In this document: positions 41,895 to 50,976 of the stretch, one piece after another
Numbering within the stretch: position 1 is the stretch's first letter
How the letters are laid out: each line of letters starts with the position of its first letter
Source: JAIRNF01 sp031551125
GTDB lineage: Bacteria > Bacteroidota > Bacteroidia > Bacteroidales > UBA932
Length of the DNA stretch: 53,393 bases
Direction: 5' to 3'
Assembly: GCA_031551125.1 (NCBI GenBank)
Contig: JAVBOB010000026.1
Location: 1-53,393, forward strand
The notes under the pieces: model-generated
The model's input: the letters and a program-made list of their open reading frames with translations, nothing else
The model's database searches: none
Told to the model about the DNA's origin: nothing
Translations under genes and position numbers: made by a program

Positions 41895-42692
41895 ATGAAT
41901 ACATTTTTCAAGTACCAAGGTGCCGGTAACGATTTTATTCTTATTGATAATCGCGATGCACAGTTTAATTCGAGCATGGAGTACATCCGTTTTCTTTGTG
42001 ACCGTCGTTTCGGAATTGGTGCCGATGGGCTTATGCTGCTTGAGGCAGATGAACATGCCGACTTCAACATGCGTTTTTTCAACTCGGATGGTAAAGAAGG
42101 AACTATGTGTGGCAATGGCGGCAGATGCATTGTAGCCTTTGCCCGCCAGCTTGGTATCATTGGAAATGTAACTCGCTTTAATAGCCCTGATGGTATTCAT
42201 GAAGCTACTATAAACGCAATACAGGATACAGCAACAACCGTAAACCTAAAGATACACGATGTTAACGGTGTTACCGCTGGCGATGGATACTACTTCTTAA
42301 ATACAGGCTCACCTCACTACGTCAGGTTTATTGACAAAGTTGAAGGCTTTAATGTAACCGCCGAAGGAGAAAAGGTAAGGCACAGCAAGCTATTTGCACC
42401 AAACGGTACTAACGTAAACTTTGTAGAAATTCAAAAAGATAAGCTGCTAATAGCTACGTTCGAACGTGGCGTAGAAGCCGAAACTTTAGCATGCGGAACC
42501 GGAGCAACAGCGGCAGCTATTGCAACCAGCATACATCAACCGTCTGATAAAAAGAGCTACAACATAACAGCAAAGGGAGGAGAGCTAAAGGTATCGTTTG
42601 AAAAAGTTGGAGAAGGAAAGTACCATAACATTTGGCTGGAAGGCCCGGCAACATTTGTATTTAAAGGAGAATTGCCCAAGCCAACTGCATAA
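41895..42692 (+). CDS. dapF: Diaminopimelate epimerase
   Basis: A 265-aa enzyme that converts LL- to meso-diaminopimelate for lysine and peptidoglycan. The two catalytic Cys are in MCGNGGRCIVAFA (about residue 74) and LACGTGATAAA (about 200). The N-terminus FFKYQGAGNDFILIDN and the substrate-binding FNSDGKEG are standard. It leads a plus-strand cluster with the DUF454 gene 29 bp on and the YjjG-like gene, which has its own promoter. Confidence 0.97.
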   Translation: MNTFFKYQGAGNDFILIDNRDAQFNSSMEYIRFLCDRRFGIGADGLMLLEADEHADFNMRFFNSDGKEGTMCGNGGRCIVAFARQLGIIGNVTRFNSPDGIHEATINAIQDTATTVNLKIHDVNGVTAGDGYYFLNTGSPHYVRFIDKVEGFNVTAEGEKVRHSKLFAPNGTNVNFVEIQKDKLLIATFERGVEAETLACGTGATAAAIATSIHQPSDKKSYNITAKGGELKVSFEKVGEGKYHNIWLEGPATFVFKGELPKPTA

Positions 42693-42721
42693 TACTACAA
42701 TATTCTCTTTCTATACAAACC

Positions 42722-43102
42722 GTGAGTGTAAAAAAAATACTTCTGCTTACAGCCGGGTCAACTGCGCTATCATTAGGCATTGTTGGCATATTTGTGCCAC
42801 TGCTGCCCACAACTCCACTAGTATTGCTTAGCCTATACTGTTACTCCAAAAGCTCTCCGCGTATGCATGATATGGTATTGAATAACCGCTACTTGGGTGA
42901 GTACATACGAGATTATGTGGAGAAACGTGGTATTCGACCGCGTATAAAAATCTATACCCTCATTTTACTTTGGTCAACCATTGGTGTATCTGCGCTTTTC
43001 TTTGTAAAACCGTTATGGGTTAAGCTGCTACTATTTACCATTGCTACTGGCGTAAGCATTCATATCCTTTCGATCAAGACGTTACAAAAAGACAACCGGT
43101 AA
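42722..43102 (+). CDS. DUF454 (YbaN-like) small membrane protein
   Basis: A 126-aa inner-membrane protein with two or three hydrophobic helices (about 3-38 and 78-118) separated by a basic loop. The family signature is visible: LGIVGIFVPLLPTTPLVLLSLYCYSKSSPRMHDMVLNNRYLGEYIRDY. The start is GTG 42722; no nearby ATG gives the conserved N-terminus. Function of the family is unknown. It sits between dapF and the YjjG-like gene. Confidence 0.9.
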   Translation: MSVKKILLLTAGSTALSLGIVGIFVPLLPTTPLVLLSLYCYSKSSPRMHDMVLNNRYLGEYIRDYVEKRGIRPRIKIYTLILLWSTIGVSALFFVKPLWVKLLLFTIATGVSIHILSIKTLQKDNR

Positions 43103-43109
43103 AATTTAC

Positions 43110-43117
43110 TACCTTTG
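43110..43117 (+). promoter_or_regulatory. -7 box (TACCTTTG) for the YjjG-like gene
   Basis: Overlaps the first codons of the longest frame and predicts a start near 43124, so translation must begin at ATG 43151. Confidence 0.55.
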
Positions 43118-43150
43118 CACCAACTTTGGCAAAATCAACGTACTACAACC

Positions 43151-43840
43151 ATGTACCGTCACATTTTTTTTGACCTCGACAGAACGCTTTGGGATTTCGA
43201 TACTAACACCAAAGATACCATACGAGAAATCTATTACAGCTACAATTTACCAGAACGGATTAGTGATGATTTTGATGCTTGGTACGCCAACTATCAGCGT
43301 CATAATATCCATCTGTGGGATTTGTATGCGCTTGGAGAGATAAAAAAGGAAACGCTTCGGGATACTCGCTTTTACCTTGCACTAAAGGATTATGGCATTG
43401 ATGACAAAGCGCTTGGTCTCGAATATGGGAAAAAATTTGTTGAACAAAGCCCCCTGAAAACAACACTATTTCCGCATGCGCATGAGGTGCTTAGCTACCT
43501 TCACTCAAAATATAAGCTGCACATTATTACCAACGGGTTTAATGAAATACAGTTTACCAAACTCCGTAACACCCAGCTTGAGCAATACTTTGATAAAGTA
43601 TTTACATCAGAGGATATTGGGTATCATAAACCCCATGCAGGAATTTTTCAACATGCCGTAAGCTCGCTAAACGCAAAAAAGGAAACCTGTATAATGGTTG
43701 GTGACGATTTTAAGGCAGATATTCTAGGAGCAAAAAAATTTGGCATTGATCAGGTTTACTTCCGTCATAATGATAAGGTTTTTGATGAAAAACCTACATA
43801 CGAAATACGCTCACTAAACGAGCTGGAAAGTTTTCTTTAG
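43151..43840 (+). CDS. HAD-family nucleotidase/phosphatase, YjjG type
   Basis: A 229-aa haloacid-dehalogenase hydrolase from ATG 43151 (MYRHIFFDLDRTLWDFD). Motif I is FFDLDRTLWDF (nucleophile Asp and DxD-like second Asp replaced by Arg-Thr: DLDRT), motif II IITNGF, motif III Lys in GYHKPHAGIF, motif IV MVGDDFKADILGA. The TLWDFD and NGFNEIQFTKL stretches are typical of YjjG, a house-cleaning pyrimidine 5'-nucleotidase in E. coli. A terminator shared with the convergent response-regulator gene follows. Confidence 0.9.
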   Translation: MYRHIFFDLDRTLWDFDTNTKDTIREIYYSYNLPERISDDFDAWYANYQRHNIHLWDLYALGEIKKETLRDTRFYLALKDYGIDDKALGLEYGKKFVEQSPLKTTLFPHAHEVLSYLHSKYKLHIITNGFNEIQFTKLRNTQLEQYFDKVFTSEDIGYHKPHAGIFQHAVSSLNAKKETCIMVGDDFKADILGAKKFGIDQVYFRHNDKVFDEKPTYEIRSLNELESFL

Positions 43841-43867
43841 CGAAAAGCCTTTTACTACTTTAAATTA

Positions 43868-43897
43868 AAAGCGGCTTCAGATATTTGAAGCCGCTTT
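43868..43897. terminator. Bidirectional terminator between the HAD and response-regulator genes
   Basis: Perfect 12-bp stem AAAGCGGCTTCA/TGAAGCCGCTTT (43868-43879 and 43886-43897), 6-nt loop, T-rich and A-rich sides. Confidence 0.8.
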
Positions 43898-43937
43898 CCT
43901 GTAACCTTACTTTGTAATTATAGAATATTTAAATTTA

Positions 43938-44678
43938 TTATGCCTCCATAGCAGTACCAGTGCTTTCTCCATCAAGCGATTTGTACTCTAAACGAAAACC
44001 CTGGCCATGTATGTTAACTAGCACCAATCCGGGGATATCCTTTATTAATCGGCGCAAGCGAACAATGTACACATCCATACTACGACCCATAAAATAGTCG
44101 TTATCACCCCAAATTGCATTCAATGCAATTTCTCTACGTACCGTCTTATTAAGGTTTACACAGAAAAGGTGCAGTAAGGCTGACTCTTTACGCGTCATTT
44201 TAATTTGCTCGCCCGTAGGTGAAATTAGCCGTTGGTTAAGACTGTTGAACTCATAACCGTTAAATACAAACTTACTTGATTGCTCATCGGCAACATATGA
44301 AGTTCTTGCTCGACGTGATAACGCTTCAAGACGTAGTAACAATTCTTCTGTATTAAACGGTTTTATGATATAATCATCTGCCCCAGCCTTAAATCCTCTC
44401 AGAATATCCTCTTGCTGAACGCGTGCAGTAAGGAATACAACCGGAACCAAATTATTTCTACTCCTAATTTGCCTTAGTAGTGTAAGGCCATCCATTTCGG
44501 GCATTGTTACATCTAGAATGCAAATATCGAAAGGTTCGGAAGTAAACGCCTCCCAACCTTGCATACCATCGTGCCTCCATACAACGGTATAACCATTTTC
44601 TTCAAGTAGCTCTTTACAGACAAACCCGAAGTTCCGGTCATCTTCTACTAATAGTATTCTTTCTTTTCTCTTTTTCAT
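43938..44678 (-). CDS. OmpR-family response regulator (RprY-like)
   Basis: A 246-aa regulator from ATG 44678 (MKKRKERILLVEDDRNFG). Receiver domain at 6-120 with acidic pocket VEDD, phospho-acceptor Asp in FDICILDVTMPEMDG, Thr in VVFLTAR and Lys in YIIKPFN. The C-terminal winged helix (about 145-235) has LTRKESALLHLFCVNLNKTVRREIAL-like layout, ending RLRRLIKDIPGLVLVNIHGQGFRLE. The upstream histidine kinase ends 93 bp before its start on the same strand. It resembles Bacteroides RprY; targets cannot be read here. Confidence 0.93.
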   Translation of the reverse strand: MKKRKERILLVEDDRNFGFVCKELLEENGYTVVWRHDGMQGWEAFTSEPFDICILDVTMPEMDGLTLLRQIRSRNNLVPVVFLTARVQQEDILRGFKAGADDYIIKPFNTEELLLRLEALSRRARTSYVADEQSSKFVFNGYEFNSLNQRLISPTGEQIKMTRKESALLHLFCVNLNKTVRREIALNAIWGDNDYFMGRSMDVYIVRLRRLIKDIPGLVLVNIHGQGFRLEYKSLDGESTGTAMEA

Positions 44679-44771
44679 ACGACAACACATTAAAAACTAC
44701 AACATTTTATTTTGGGTTACATTTTATTTTTTTCTACTTGCGGTTTTAATATATTTTAGTTTATCCCCTTA

Positions 44772-46028
44772 CTATACTATAAGACCAATTCGTGTCCCTT
44801 TGTTCACTGCACTCTTAATAAAAATTTTTCCATTATGCGCCTCAACCACTTGTTTAACATAATACAAGCCTAGTCCAAAGCCCTTAATATCATCTTGTTG
44901 CAAGCTTGCAGCTCTATAAAATTTATCAAATATATGTTTTTGATCTTTTGATGAAATTCCCCTTCCTTTATCTTCAACCACAATCAACACTTTCCCTCCT
45001 GATTGTTCCGTAGAAATACTTACCTCTGCGTTAGCGAAGGAGTATTTTATGGCATTGTCAATCAGGTTATCCAACACGCTACGAATATGAATTTTATCAG
45101 CCAATATAGCGGGCTCTGATTCATCCAGCTTCATCTTAAAAATAACTTGCCTTGCTGCCGCCGAAACTGAAAAACGCTCTACCGCCGCTCTTACAACCTC
45201 ATTTATACTTAACTCTTCTTTATTTAAGTTTAGCACGGATTTATTGACAGTAAGCGTATGCAAAAGGCTATCGATACATGACCAAATACGCTGGTTTTCC
45301 TCCTCCACAATTAGCGCATACTGCCTAATCTTTTCCATATCGGTCACCGTTGTTCCTGCACTTTTAAGAACCTTGCTACATACTGTGATGGTTGAAACAG
45401 GAGTCTTTAGCTCATGTATCATACTATTAATGAAATCTCCTTGGCTGTTCACCCTACGTTTTTGCTTGAACACTATGCTCGACATATATATTAAGCTCAC
45501 AATCGCCAATAATAAGGAAGAAACAGAAAACATCGGCCAAATCCATGTTTCAGAAATACTTTGTTTTACCGGTTGGTTAGGAGTAAATTTTAGAAGGTAC
45601 ATAGCCTCTTCTAGGCGTTTTTCTCTAATAACCGGTAAGCTAACCAATATTCTGTCCTGTTCTGTACCCTTTTCAAGTACAATTGTTCGAACAACGCTAT
45701 CGCTAAGTGGAAGGAACTCGTAAGTATAACTTGTAGAGAAGTTACCATCTTTCACATAACTCATCAAAAGACTATCAAAGAGCGATTTATCAATATTTGC
45801 AGTTGAATCAATATAAGTGCAAGAACTGTCTTTTTCCAGCTTAGCCTTAACTTGTTCTATATAATCTTCTGCAAAACTATTCAGCATGTGGGCTACTTGC
45901 TGATGATAACGATTGTCAGTCAGCTTAGTGGCTTTTTGGATTTCAACAAGTTGAAATACCAGCTGCACCAACAAGAAACATACGCATAAAAGACTTAGTA
46001 CTAATATTCTTTGTTCAATTTTTTTCAT
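44772..46028 (-). CDS. Sensor histidine kinase, partner of the downstream response regulator
   Basis: A 418-aa membrane kinase from ATG 46028 (MKKIEQRILVLSLLCV). Membrane helices at about 8-28 and 175-195 enclose a roughly 145-residue periplasmic sensor without a recognised domain. Then come the phospho-acceptor His in SMIHELKTPVST and the ATPase with N box DNLIDNAIKYS, G1 EDKGRGIS and G2 GFGLGLYYVKQVVEAHNG. All catalytic parts look intact. It precedes the OmpR-type regulator in one unit and is RprX-like in layout. Its leader lies in an AT-rich, gene-free region. Confidence 0.93.
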   Translation of the reverse strand: MKKIEQRILVLSLLCVCFLLVQLVFQLVEIQKATKLTDNRYHQQVAHMLNSFAEDYIEQVKAKLEKDSSCTYIDSTANIDKSLFDSLLMSYVKDGNFSTSYTYEFLPLSDSVVRTIVLEKGTEQDRILVSLPVIREKRLEEAMYLLKFTPNQPVKQSISETWIWPMFSVSSLLLAIVSLIYMSSIVFKQKRRVNSQGDFINSMIHELKTPVSTITVCSKVLKSAGTTVTDMEKIRQYALIVEEENQRIWSCIDSLLHTLTVNKSVLNLNKEELSINEVVRAAVERFSVSAAARQVIFKMKLDESEPAILADKIHIRSVLDNLIDNAIKYSFANAEVSISTEQSGGKVLIVVEDKGRGISSKDQKHIFDKFYRAASLQQDDIKGFGLGLYYVKQVVEAHNGKIFIKSAVNKGTRIGLIV

Positions 46029-46769
46029 GTTTAAAAGAAAAAACAACCTTACTGTCTTTTCTCCACTATGTATATATCCAACTAACCAATACTACTTGTA
46101 ATAACTAAAATTTATTGTTCTAACATATTGCAAGATGAAAGAACTACCGGAAACAATAACCATATCAATTACAAAAGTAGTAAATCCAAACTCATATATA
46201 CATTAAACCGCTGGCTAACAAATGGTTTTAACTTAAAATCGCATCAGGACCTAATTAGTGCGAAAAGAATTGGACATTTGATGTGAAATTTATAAAGACA
46301 AAATCCAAATCACCGAAGTTAAAATTATTAAAATACACCTTAAAAAATCCTATTAAATTATTTTGCTTTTCTTTCTATAAACTTAGCATTTATTTCAAGC
46401 CAATTCACACATTTGTAATACGTATTTAATGAGGTGTAAAAATAGTAATACGGGAAAAATAAATACAATTTCACTCAAATATTAACATATAAATAACCTT
46501 TATACTGGATTTGCTAATATTAAAATCAAGACGTGGTTAGATTATTTTTTGAAATAAAATAAGCAATACCATATAAATCAAATACATATACAATATATAG
46601 TAGTATTTTACATCAAATTAGATGATTTATACACACAAATTTAAAATAGAAATTATTTTATCTAATAGAATTTTATTTAGTATAACAACTATAAATTTAA
46701 AGAAAAAATTATGCCAATAGATATCTCAAAAATAGCCAAATGTTCTGTTTAGCACCTCAACTCATTAAC
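46029..46769. other. AT-rich gene-free region upstream of the histidine kinase
   Basis: These 741 bp hold no credible gene on either strand. From about 46230 to 46720 the composition is clearly more A+T-rich than elsewhere in the window. A minus-strand TACTTTTG box at 46172-46179 could drive the kinase operon (leader about 137 nt). A 13-codon frame (ATG 46711, MPIDISKIAKCSV) exists but is too short to call. No repeats or strong hairpins seen. Confidence 0.6.
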
Positions 46770-47681
46770 TTACTTTAACGGAGTAAAAATTTCGGCGAGC
46801 ATACAACGAGCACTACCTCCTCCTAGCGTTTCTATATAGCACAAATTAGGAGAAAGTATTTGGTTAAAGGTGCTTAAATCGGCTATCTGTTGGTTGGTCA
46901 ACGAGCAATAGGCTGTCTCCGACATTACTAAAAATAGTTCACCCTTGCTATTTCTCACCTGCAACATGTTGCCTGCAAAAGCATCCATTTGAGCCATCGA
47001 TATGGTAATCAATTGTTTTCCACTCTGTTCAATATACTTAAGCACCTTAGCTTTACCTTCTCCATCCGAAATACTATCTATACATACTACAACATATTGC
47101 TCGGCAACACACATCATTACGTTAGTATGGTATATCTCTTGACCCTGTGCATCCAGCGATTTGAAACAAACAGCCGTATAGCCTAGCTTATCACAAAAGT
47201 CTTGCAATACCTTTTTATTAGTGCGGGGCGATTCGCATGCGTAAACCAGCTTATTAGGTCGGTCAAGAATCATACTTCCTGTTCCCTCTAAAAATATGCC
47301 CTCTTGCTCATAAGCGGTAAAATCTAGTACACGCTTCACGTCAAACCTCTCCTTCACCGCATCTAAAATATCCATCCGTCTCTCTAACCTGCGGTTAGAC
47401 GCAAACATCGGGTACAGGCAAACTGTTCCGTCATCATGGAATGATACCCAATTGTTGGGAAATATAGAATCGGGGGTATGCGGTTCAGGAGTGTCTTCTA
47501 CCACCATAACATCAATATCATGGTCACGTAACATATCCACATAGCGGTCAAATTCATCCAATGCCTTAGCTTGAGCATCGTCTGCTTTAGTATCTTTTTG
47601 AAAAGCATTGTTAACCGCCGTTTCCGGATTATAACCAAACCGAACCGGGCGAATCATCAGTAAATGTGAGCATGTTTGCAT
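46770..47681 (-). CDS. Citrulline utilization hydrolase CtlX-like (arginine deiminase superfamily)
   Basis: A 303-aa protein from ATG 47681 (MQTCSHLLMIRPVRFGYNPET); 22 further upstream codons in frame lack family similarity. Guanidino-group-modifying fold marks: PDSIFPNNWVSFHDDGTVCLYPM, the acidic FLEGTGSMILDR, the His in YHTNVMMCVAEQYVVVC and the nucleophile Cys in LGGGSARCMLAEIF at the C-terminus. CtlX is a proposed citrulline hydrolase; related proteins act on dimethylarginine or arginine. It is divergent from the GTPase gene 252 bp away. No arc operon is nearby. Confidence 0.85.
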   Translation of the reverse strand: MQTCSHLLMIRPVRFGYNPETAVNNAFQKDTKADDAQAKALDEFDRYVDMLRDHDIDVMVVEDTPEPHTPDSIFPNNWVSFHDDGTVCLYPMFASNRRLERRMDILDAVKERFDVKRVLDFTAYEQEGIFLEGTGSMILDRPNKLVYACESPRTNKKVLQDFCDKLGYTAVCFKSLDAQGQEIYHTNVMMCVAEQYVVVCIDSISDGEGKAKVLKYIEQSGKQLITISMAQMDAFAGNMLQVRNSKGELFLVMSETAYCSLTNQQIADLSTFNQILSPNLCYIETLGGGSARCMLAEIFTPLK

Positions 47682-47834
47682 AATGAGAACTTTTAAAGGT
47701 GATGATAAAATAACCGAGATAAAACAAAACGAATATTTAACTATCACAAATATAAAGTTTTATTGCAAAATAAGGCTATATACACAATTTACCATTTGAT
47801 ATGCTTACCATCTTGATAATTAAAACAAAAACAT

Positions 47835-47842
47835 TATATTTG
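47835..47842 (+). promoter_or_regulatory. -7 box (TATATTTG) with TTG at -33 for the GTPase gene
   Basis: TATATTTG at 47835-47842, TTG at 47814-47816 (spacing 18). Predicted start near 47849, leader about 85 nt before ATG 47934. Confidence 0.6.
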
Positions 47843-47933
47843 CTTATGTATTCCGCTAGGCATACATTTTTAAGTCAAACTCCCCGTCTGAAACAGTTTC
47901 TCCTGATATTTCCGGGCTAAAACCCTATCTGTT

Positions 47934-49280
47934 ATGAAACGTAATGTTATTATTATCGGCGCTGCCGGAAGAGACTTTCACAACTTCAACACCTTCTTCA
48001 GAGGTAACTCCGCCTACAACGTAGTTGCATTTACTGCCGCTCAAATCCCCGATATTGACGGTAGAAAGTATCCCAAGGAGCTGGCTGGAGACCTGTACCC
48101 GCAAGGCATCCCCATTTATGCGGAAGCCGAACTTCCGAAGCTAATTGCCGATTTAAAGGTTGATGTATGCGTATTCTCATACAGCGATATTCCTTACCCT
48201 CGCTTGGGAAACATTAGCGCTATTGTAAATGCCGCCGGAGCCGATTTCTGGCTGCTTGGCCCAAAAGATACCATGATTCCTTCAACCAAACCTGTTATTG
48301 CCGTTGGAGCAACACGTACAGGATGCGGAAAGAGCCAAACATCAAGAAGAATTATTGAAATTTTGGTTGAAAAGGGACTGAAGGTTGTTGCAATCAGACA
48401 CCCCATGCCTTACGGTGATTTGGTAAAGCAAAAAGTACAGCGTTTTGCTACGGTAGCCGACTTAGAAAAACATAAGTGTACTATTGAAGAAATGGAGGAG
48501 TACGAACCTCATGTGGTAACCAAGCGCAACGTTATATATGCAGGTGTTGATTACGAAGCCATTCTCCGCGAAGCAGAAAAAGACCCTGATGGCTGTGACG
48601 TTATTCTTTGGGATGGAGGAAATAATGACTTTCCCTTCTACAAGCCAGATCTAACCGTTGGCGTAGTTGACCCTCTACGTCCGGGTGCCGAAGTATCATA
48701 CTACCCCGGAGAAGTTGTTGCTCGCATGTCTGACGTTATTGTAATCAACAAAATTGACTCTGCTTCACTTGCAGATATTAATACGGTAAGAGCCAACATT
48801 GCCGCAATCAATCCGAAAGCTACCGTTATTGATGCAGCATCATACCTGACAGTTGACAAACCTGAGCTGATTCGCAACAAGCGTGTGTTAGTAGTAGAAG
48901 ACGGCCCTACCCTTACCCACGGCGAAATGAAAATAGGTGCGGGAACAGTTGCTGCCCTTAAGTTTGGTGCGGCCGAGCTGGTTGACCCAAGACCTTATAC
49001 GGTTGGTAAGCTAAGCGACACGTTTAGGATATACCCAAACATTGGACAGCTGCTACCTGCTATGGGTTACGGCGATCAACAGGTGAAGGACTTAGAAAAA
49101 ACCATTGCCAATACACCCTGTGATGCAGTGGTAATCGGTACGCCTATTGACCTTTCCCGTATTGTAAAAATCAAACAACCTACAGTAAAGGTTGGCTACG
49201 AGCTACAAGAAATTGGCTACCCAAATTTGGAGCAAGTGTTAGACGGCTTTATTGCCAAGCATAAGCTGGCTAAGAAGTAG
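47934..49280 (+). CDS. Cyclic 2,3-diphosphoglycerate synthetase-like P-loop GTPase (COG2403 type)
   Basis: A 448-aa cytoplasmic protein. An N-terminal Rossmann-like part begins VIIIGAAGRDFHNFNTFFRG (about 5-24). The P-loop GATRTGCGKS is at 125-134. DVILWDGGNNDFPFY is a Walker-B-like acidic segment, and VIVINKID carries the NKxD guanine-specificity motif. It resembles archaeal cyclic 2,3-diphosphoglycerate synthetase, but that product is not expected in Bacteroidota, so the function here is unknown. It is monocistronic, with its own promoter and terminator. Confidence 0.82.
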   Translation: MKRNVIIIGAAGRDFHNFNTFFRGNSAYNVVAFTAAQIPDIDGRKYPKELAGDLYPQGIPIYAEAELPKLIADLKVDVCVFSYSDIPYPRLGNISAIVNAAGADFWLLGPKDTMIPSTKPVIAVGATRTGCGKSQTSRRIIEILVEKGLKVVAIRHPMPYGDLVKQKVQRFATVADLEKHKCTIEEMEEYEPHVVTKRNVIYAGVDYEAILREAEKDPDGCDVILWDGGNNDFPFYKPDLTVGVVDPLRPGAEVSYYPGEVVARMSDVIVINKIDSASLADINTVRANIAAINPKATVIDAASYLTVDKPELIRNKRVLVVEDGPTLTHGEMKIGAGTVAALKFGAAELVDPRPYTVGKLSDTFRIYPNIGQLLPAMGYGDQQVKDLEKTIANTPCDAVVIGTPIDLSRIVKIKQPTVKVGYELQEIGYPNLEQVLDGFIAKHKLAKK

Positions 49281-49289
49281 AAATTGGTA

Positions 49290-49318
49290 AAGAGGCGGAT
49301 TAACTCCGCCTCTTCTTT
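49290..49318 (+). terminator. Terminator of the GTPase gene
   Basis: Ten-bp perfect stem AAGAGGCGGA/TCCGCCTCTT (49290-49299 and 49305-49314), then CTTTTG. The tail overlaps the -33 TTTG (49317-49320) of the next gene's promoter. Confidence 0.8.
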
Positions 49319-49342
49319 TGTTAGCCTATTACAAAAGTTGAA

Positions 49343-49350
49343 TAACTTTG
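49343..49350 (+). promoter_or_regulatory. -7 box (TAACTTTG) with TTTG at -33 for the nitrilase-family gene
   Basis: TAACTTTG at 49343-49350 and TTTG at 49317-49320 (spacing 22). Start near 49357, so translation begins at ATG 49378 and not 49348. Confidence 0.6.
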
Positions 49351-49377
49351 TTTTCAAATAGAATAAAAACAAACGCA

Positions 49378-50160
49378 ATGATTCAAGATAGCCTCAACGT
49401 AGCCATAGTACAAGTAAATATTCAGCCGGAGGATGCAACAACCAACTTGCAGCACTACAACAACCTAATGCAACAGGTACCACAAAATACCCAGCTGGTA
49501 GTGCTACCGGAAATGTTCAGCACCGGATTTTCTATGAATGTGAAGCTTGCCGCAGAGCCTATGAACGGAGCAAGCGTTTGCTGGCTATGTGAAACAGCCA
49601 AGCGACATAATTTTGCTATTACCACCAGCATTATGATTGAGGATGACGGGAAATATTACAACCGTGGTTTTTTCGTTTATCCTGATGGAACATATAAGCA
49701 TTTCAACAAGCGTCATCTATTCAGCTACGGAGGAGAAAATAAATACTATACCGCCGGAACGGAGCGGCTTATTGTAGAATATATGGGATGGCGAATACTC
49801 CCGCTTATTTGCTACGATTTACGATTCCCCGTTTGGAGCCGGAACCAAAACAATTACGACCTACTGATATATGTGGCTTCATGGCCTAACGCTCGGCAAA
49901 ACGTATGGAGCCTGCTACCCGTAGCCCGTGCGTTGGAAAACCAATGCTACGTATTAGCCGCTAACCGTGTAGGTAAAGATAGTAGCGGAACGTACACCGG
50001 AGAATCGAAGGTTATCAGCCCGAAAGGTGATACAATTAGCGTGGCCGAAGATTATAAAGAACAGGTGGTATGTGGGGTACTATCGTTAAGCGAGCTGCAA
50101 CGCTTCAGAGAAAAGTTCAACGTATCTGCTGATGCCGATCGCTTTACTATTTATGTTTAG
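49378..50160 (+). CDS. Nitrilase-family amidase, YafV/omega-amidase type
   Basis: A 260-aa carbon-nitrogen hydrolase from ATG 49378 (MIQDSLNVAIVQVNIQPED). The Glu-Lys-Cys triad is Glu in LVVLPEMFSTGFSMN (about residue 43), Lys in HFNKRHLFSYGGE and Cys in LPLICYDLRFPVWSRN. The FSTGFSM and DLRFPVWSRN signatures are those of YafV/Nit2, which hydrolyse alpha-ketoglutaramate or ketosuccinamate as metabolite repair. Its last 14 bases overlap the end of the convergent esterase gene. Confidence 0.93.
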   Translation: MIQDSLNVAIVQVNIQPEDATTNLQHYNNLMQQVPQNTQLVVLPEMFSTGFSMNVKLAAEPMNGASVCWLCETAKRHNFAITTSIMIEDDGKYYNRGFFVYPDGTYKHFNKRHLFSYGGENKYYTAGTERLIVEYMGWRILPLICYDLRFPVWSRNQNNYDLLIYVASWPNARQNVWSLLPVARALENQCYVLAANRVGKDSSGTYTGESKVISPKGDTISVAEDYKEQVVCGVLSLSELQRFREKFNVSADADRFTIYV

Positions 50161-50941
50161 AAAAGAGCCACGAAAAAAGTTCAGGCTCAACAAATGCTTT
50201 TTTCCAACTTCCATGGGTTACGTTAGGATATTCCGTATATCGCACATCTGCCTTCTTCTCTTGTAGTGATTCATATACCTTTCGTGAGAAGTCAGGAGAT
50301 ACCACCTTGTCTTCTGCTCCATGAAAAATCCAAAGCGCAACTCTTTTTGCATAGCGTTTTGCACCAACAACGCTACCTCCCCCACAGATAGGTATTGCAG
50401 CGGCATATTTTTTCGGCCAACGGCTAATCGTTTCGAATGTGCCAAAGCCACCCATTGATAAGCCTATAACGTACATACGCTTCTCGTCAACACGTTCACT
50501 CTTAACCAAACCATCAACCATTTGGTTTACAAGTAACAATGAGCGTGATGTTTTTGTACGTTTAGAGATTTCAAAATAATCCTTACAGCTTTTACTGGCA
50601 TATTCGGGGCTTTCCCACGAATCGCTTTCAGGGCATTGAGGAAAAATTACAATGGCCGGATAACTTTTACGAATTGAATCGACCAAGAACATTTGTGAAC
50701 CATGCAGCAGCTGTTGCTCATTATCACTACCTCTCTCGCCGGAGCCGTGTAAAAACACTATAAGCGGATAATTTTTAGTCTTATCATAAGCTTGTGGAAA
50801 TAGTATGCGATAGGGCATAGTTTCACCCGCCGGATTTACAAATACTCTTCTTTCAAATAATGATGTATCTTGAGCCCGACATAGTATGCCAGCAATAAGT
50901 AATAGTGCGGTAATAACTGTTATTTTACCAATCTTTTCCAC
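50147..50941 (-). CDS. Secreted carboxylesterase / dienelactone hydrolase-like protein
   Basis: A 264-aa alpha/beta hydrolase with a signal peptide (residues 1-23, ending GILCRAQ). The oxyanion segment is PLIVFLHGSGERGSD, nucleophile Ser in VIGLSMGGFGTFE, acid Asp in WIFHGAEDKVVSPDFSRKV and His in YPNVTHGSWKKAF. It is typical of Bacteroidota phospholipase/esterase proteins found alone or fused to sugar-degrading modules. Convergent with the nitrilase-family gene; a palindromic element follows its 5' side. Substrate unknown. Confidence 0.88.
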   Translation of the reverse strand: MEKIGKITVITALLLIAGILCRAQDTSLFERRVFVNPAGETMPYRILFPQAYDKTKNYPLIVFLHGSGERGSDNEQQLLHGSQMFLVDSIRKSYPAIVIFPQCPESDSWESPEYASKSCKDYFEISKRTKTSRSLLLVNQMVDGLVKSERVDEKRMYVIGLSMGGFGTFETISRWPKKYAAAIPICGGGSVVGAKRYAKRVALWIFHGAEDKVVSPDFSRKVYESLQEKKADVRYTEYPNVTHGSWKKAFVEPELFSWLFSKHK

Positions 50942-50976
50942 TCCTTAATTCAAGTTTCTTATTTCGCATGTTAGAC

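Noticed and set aside
46711..46752. 13-codon frame MPIDISKIAKCSV as a signalling peptide
   Set aside because: Too short to support without expression data, no signal region, no export or modification gene adjacent.
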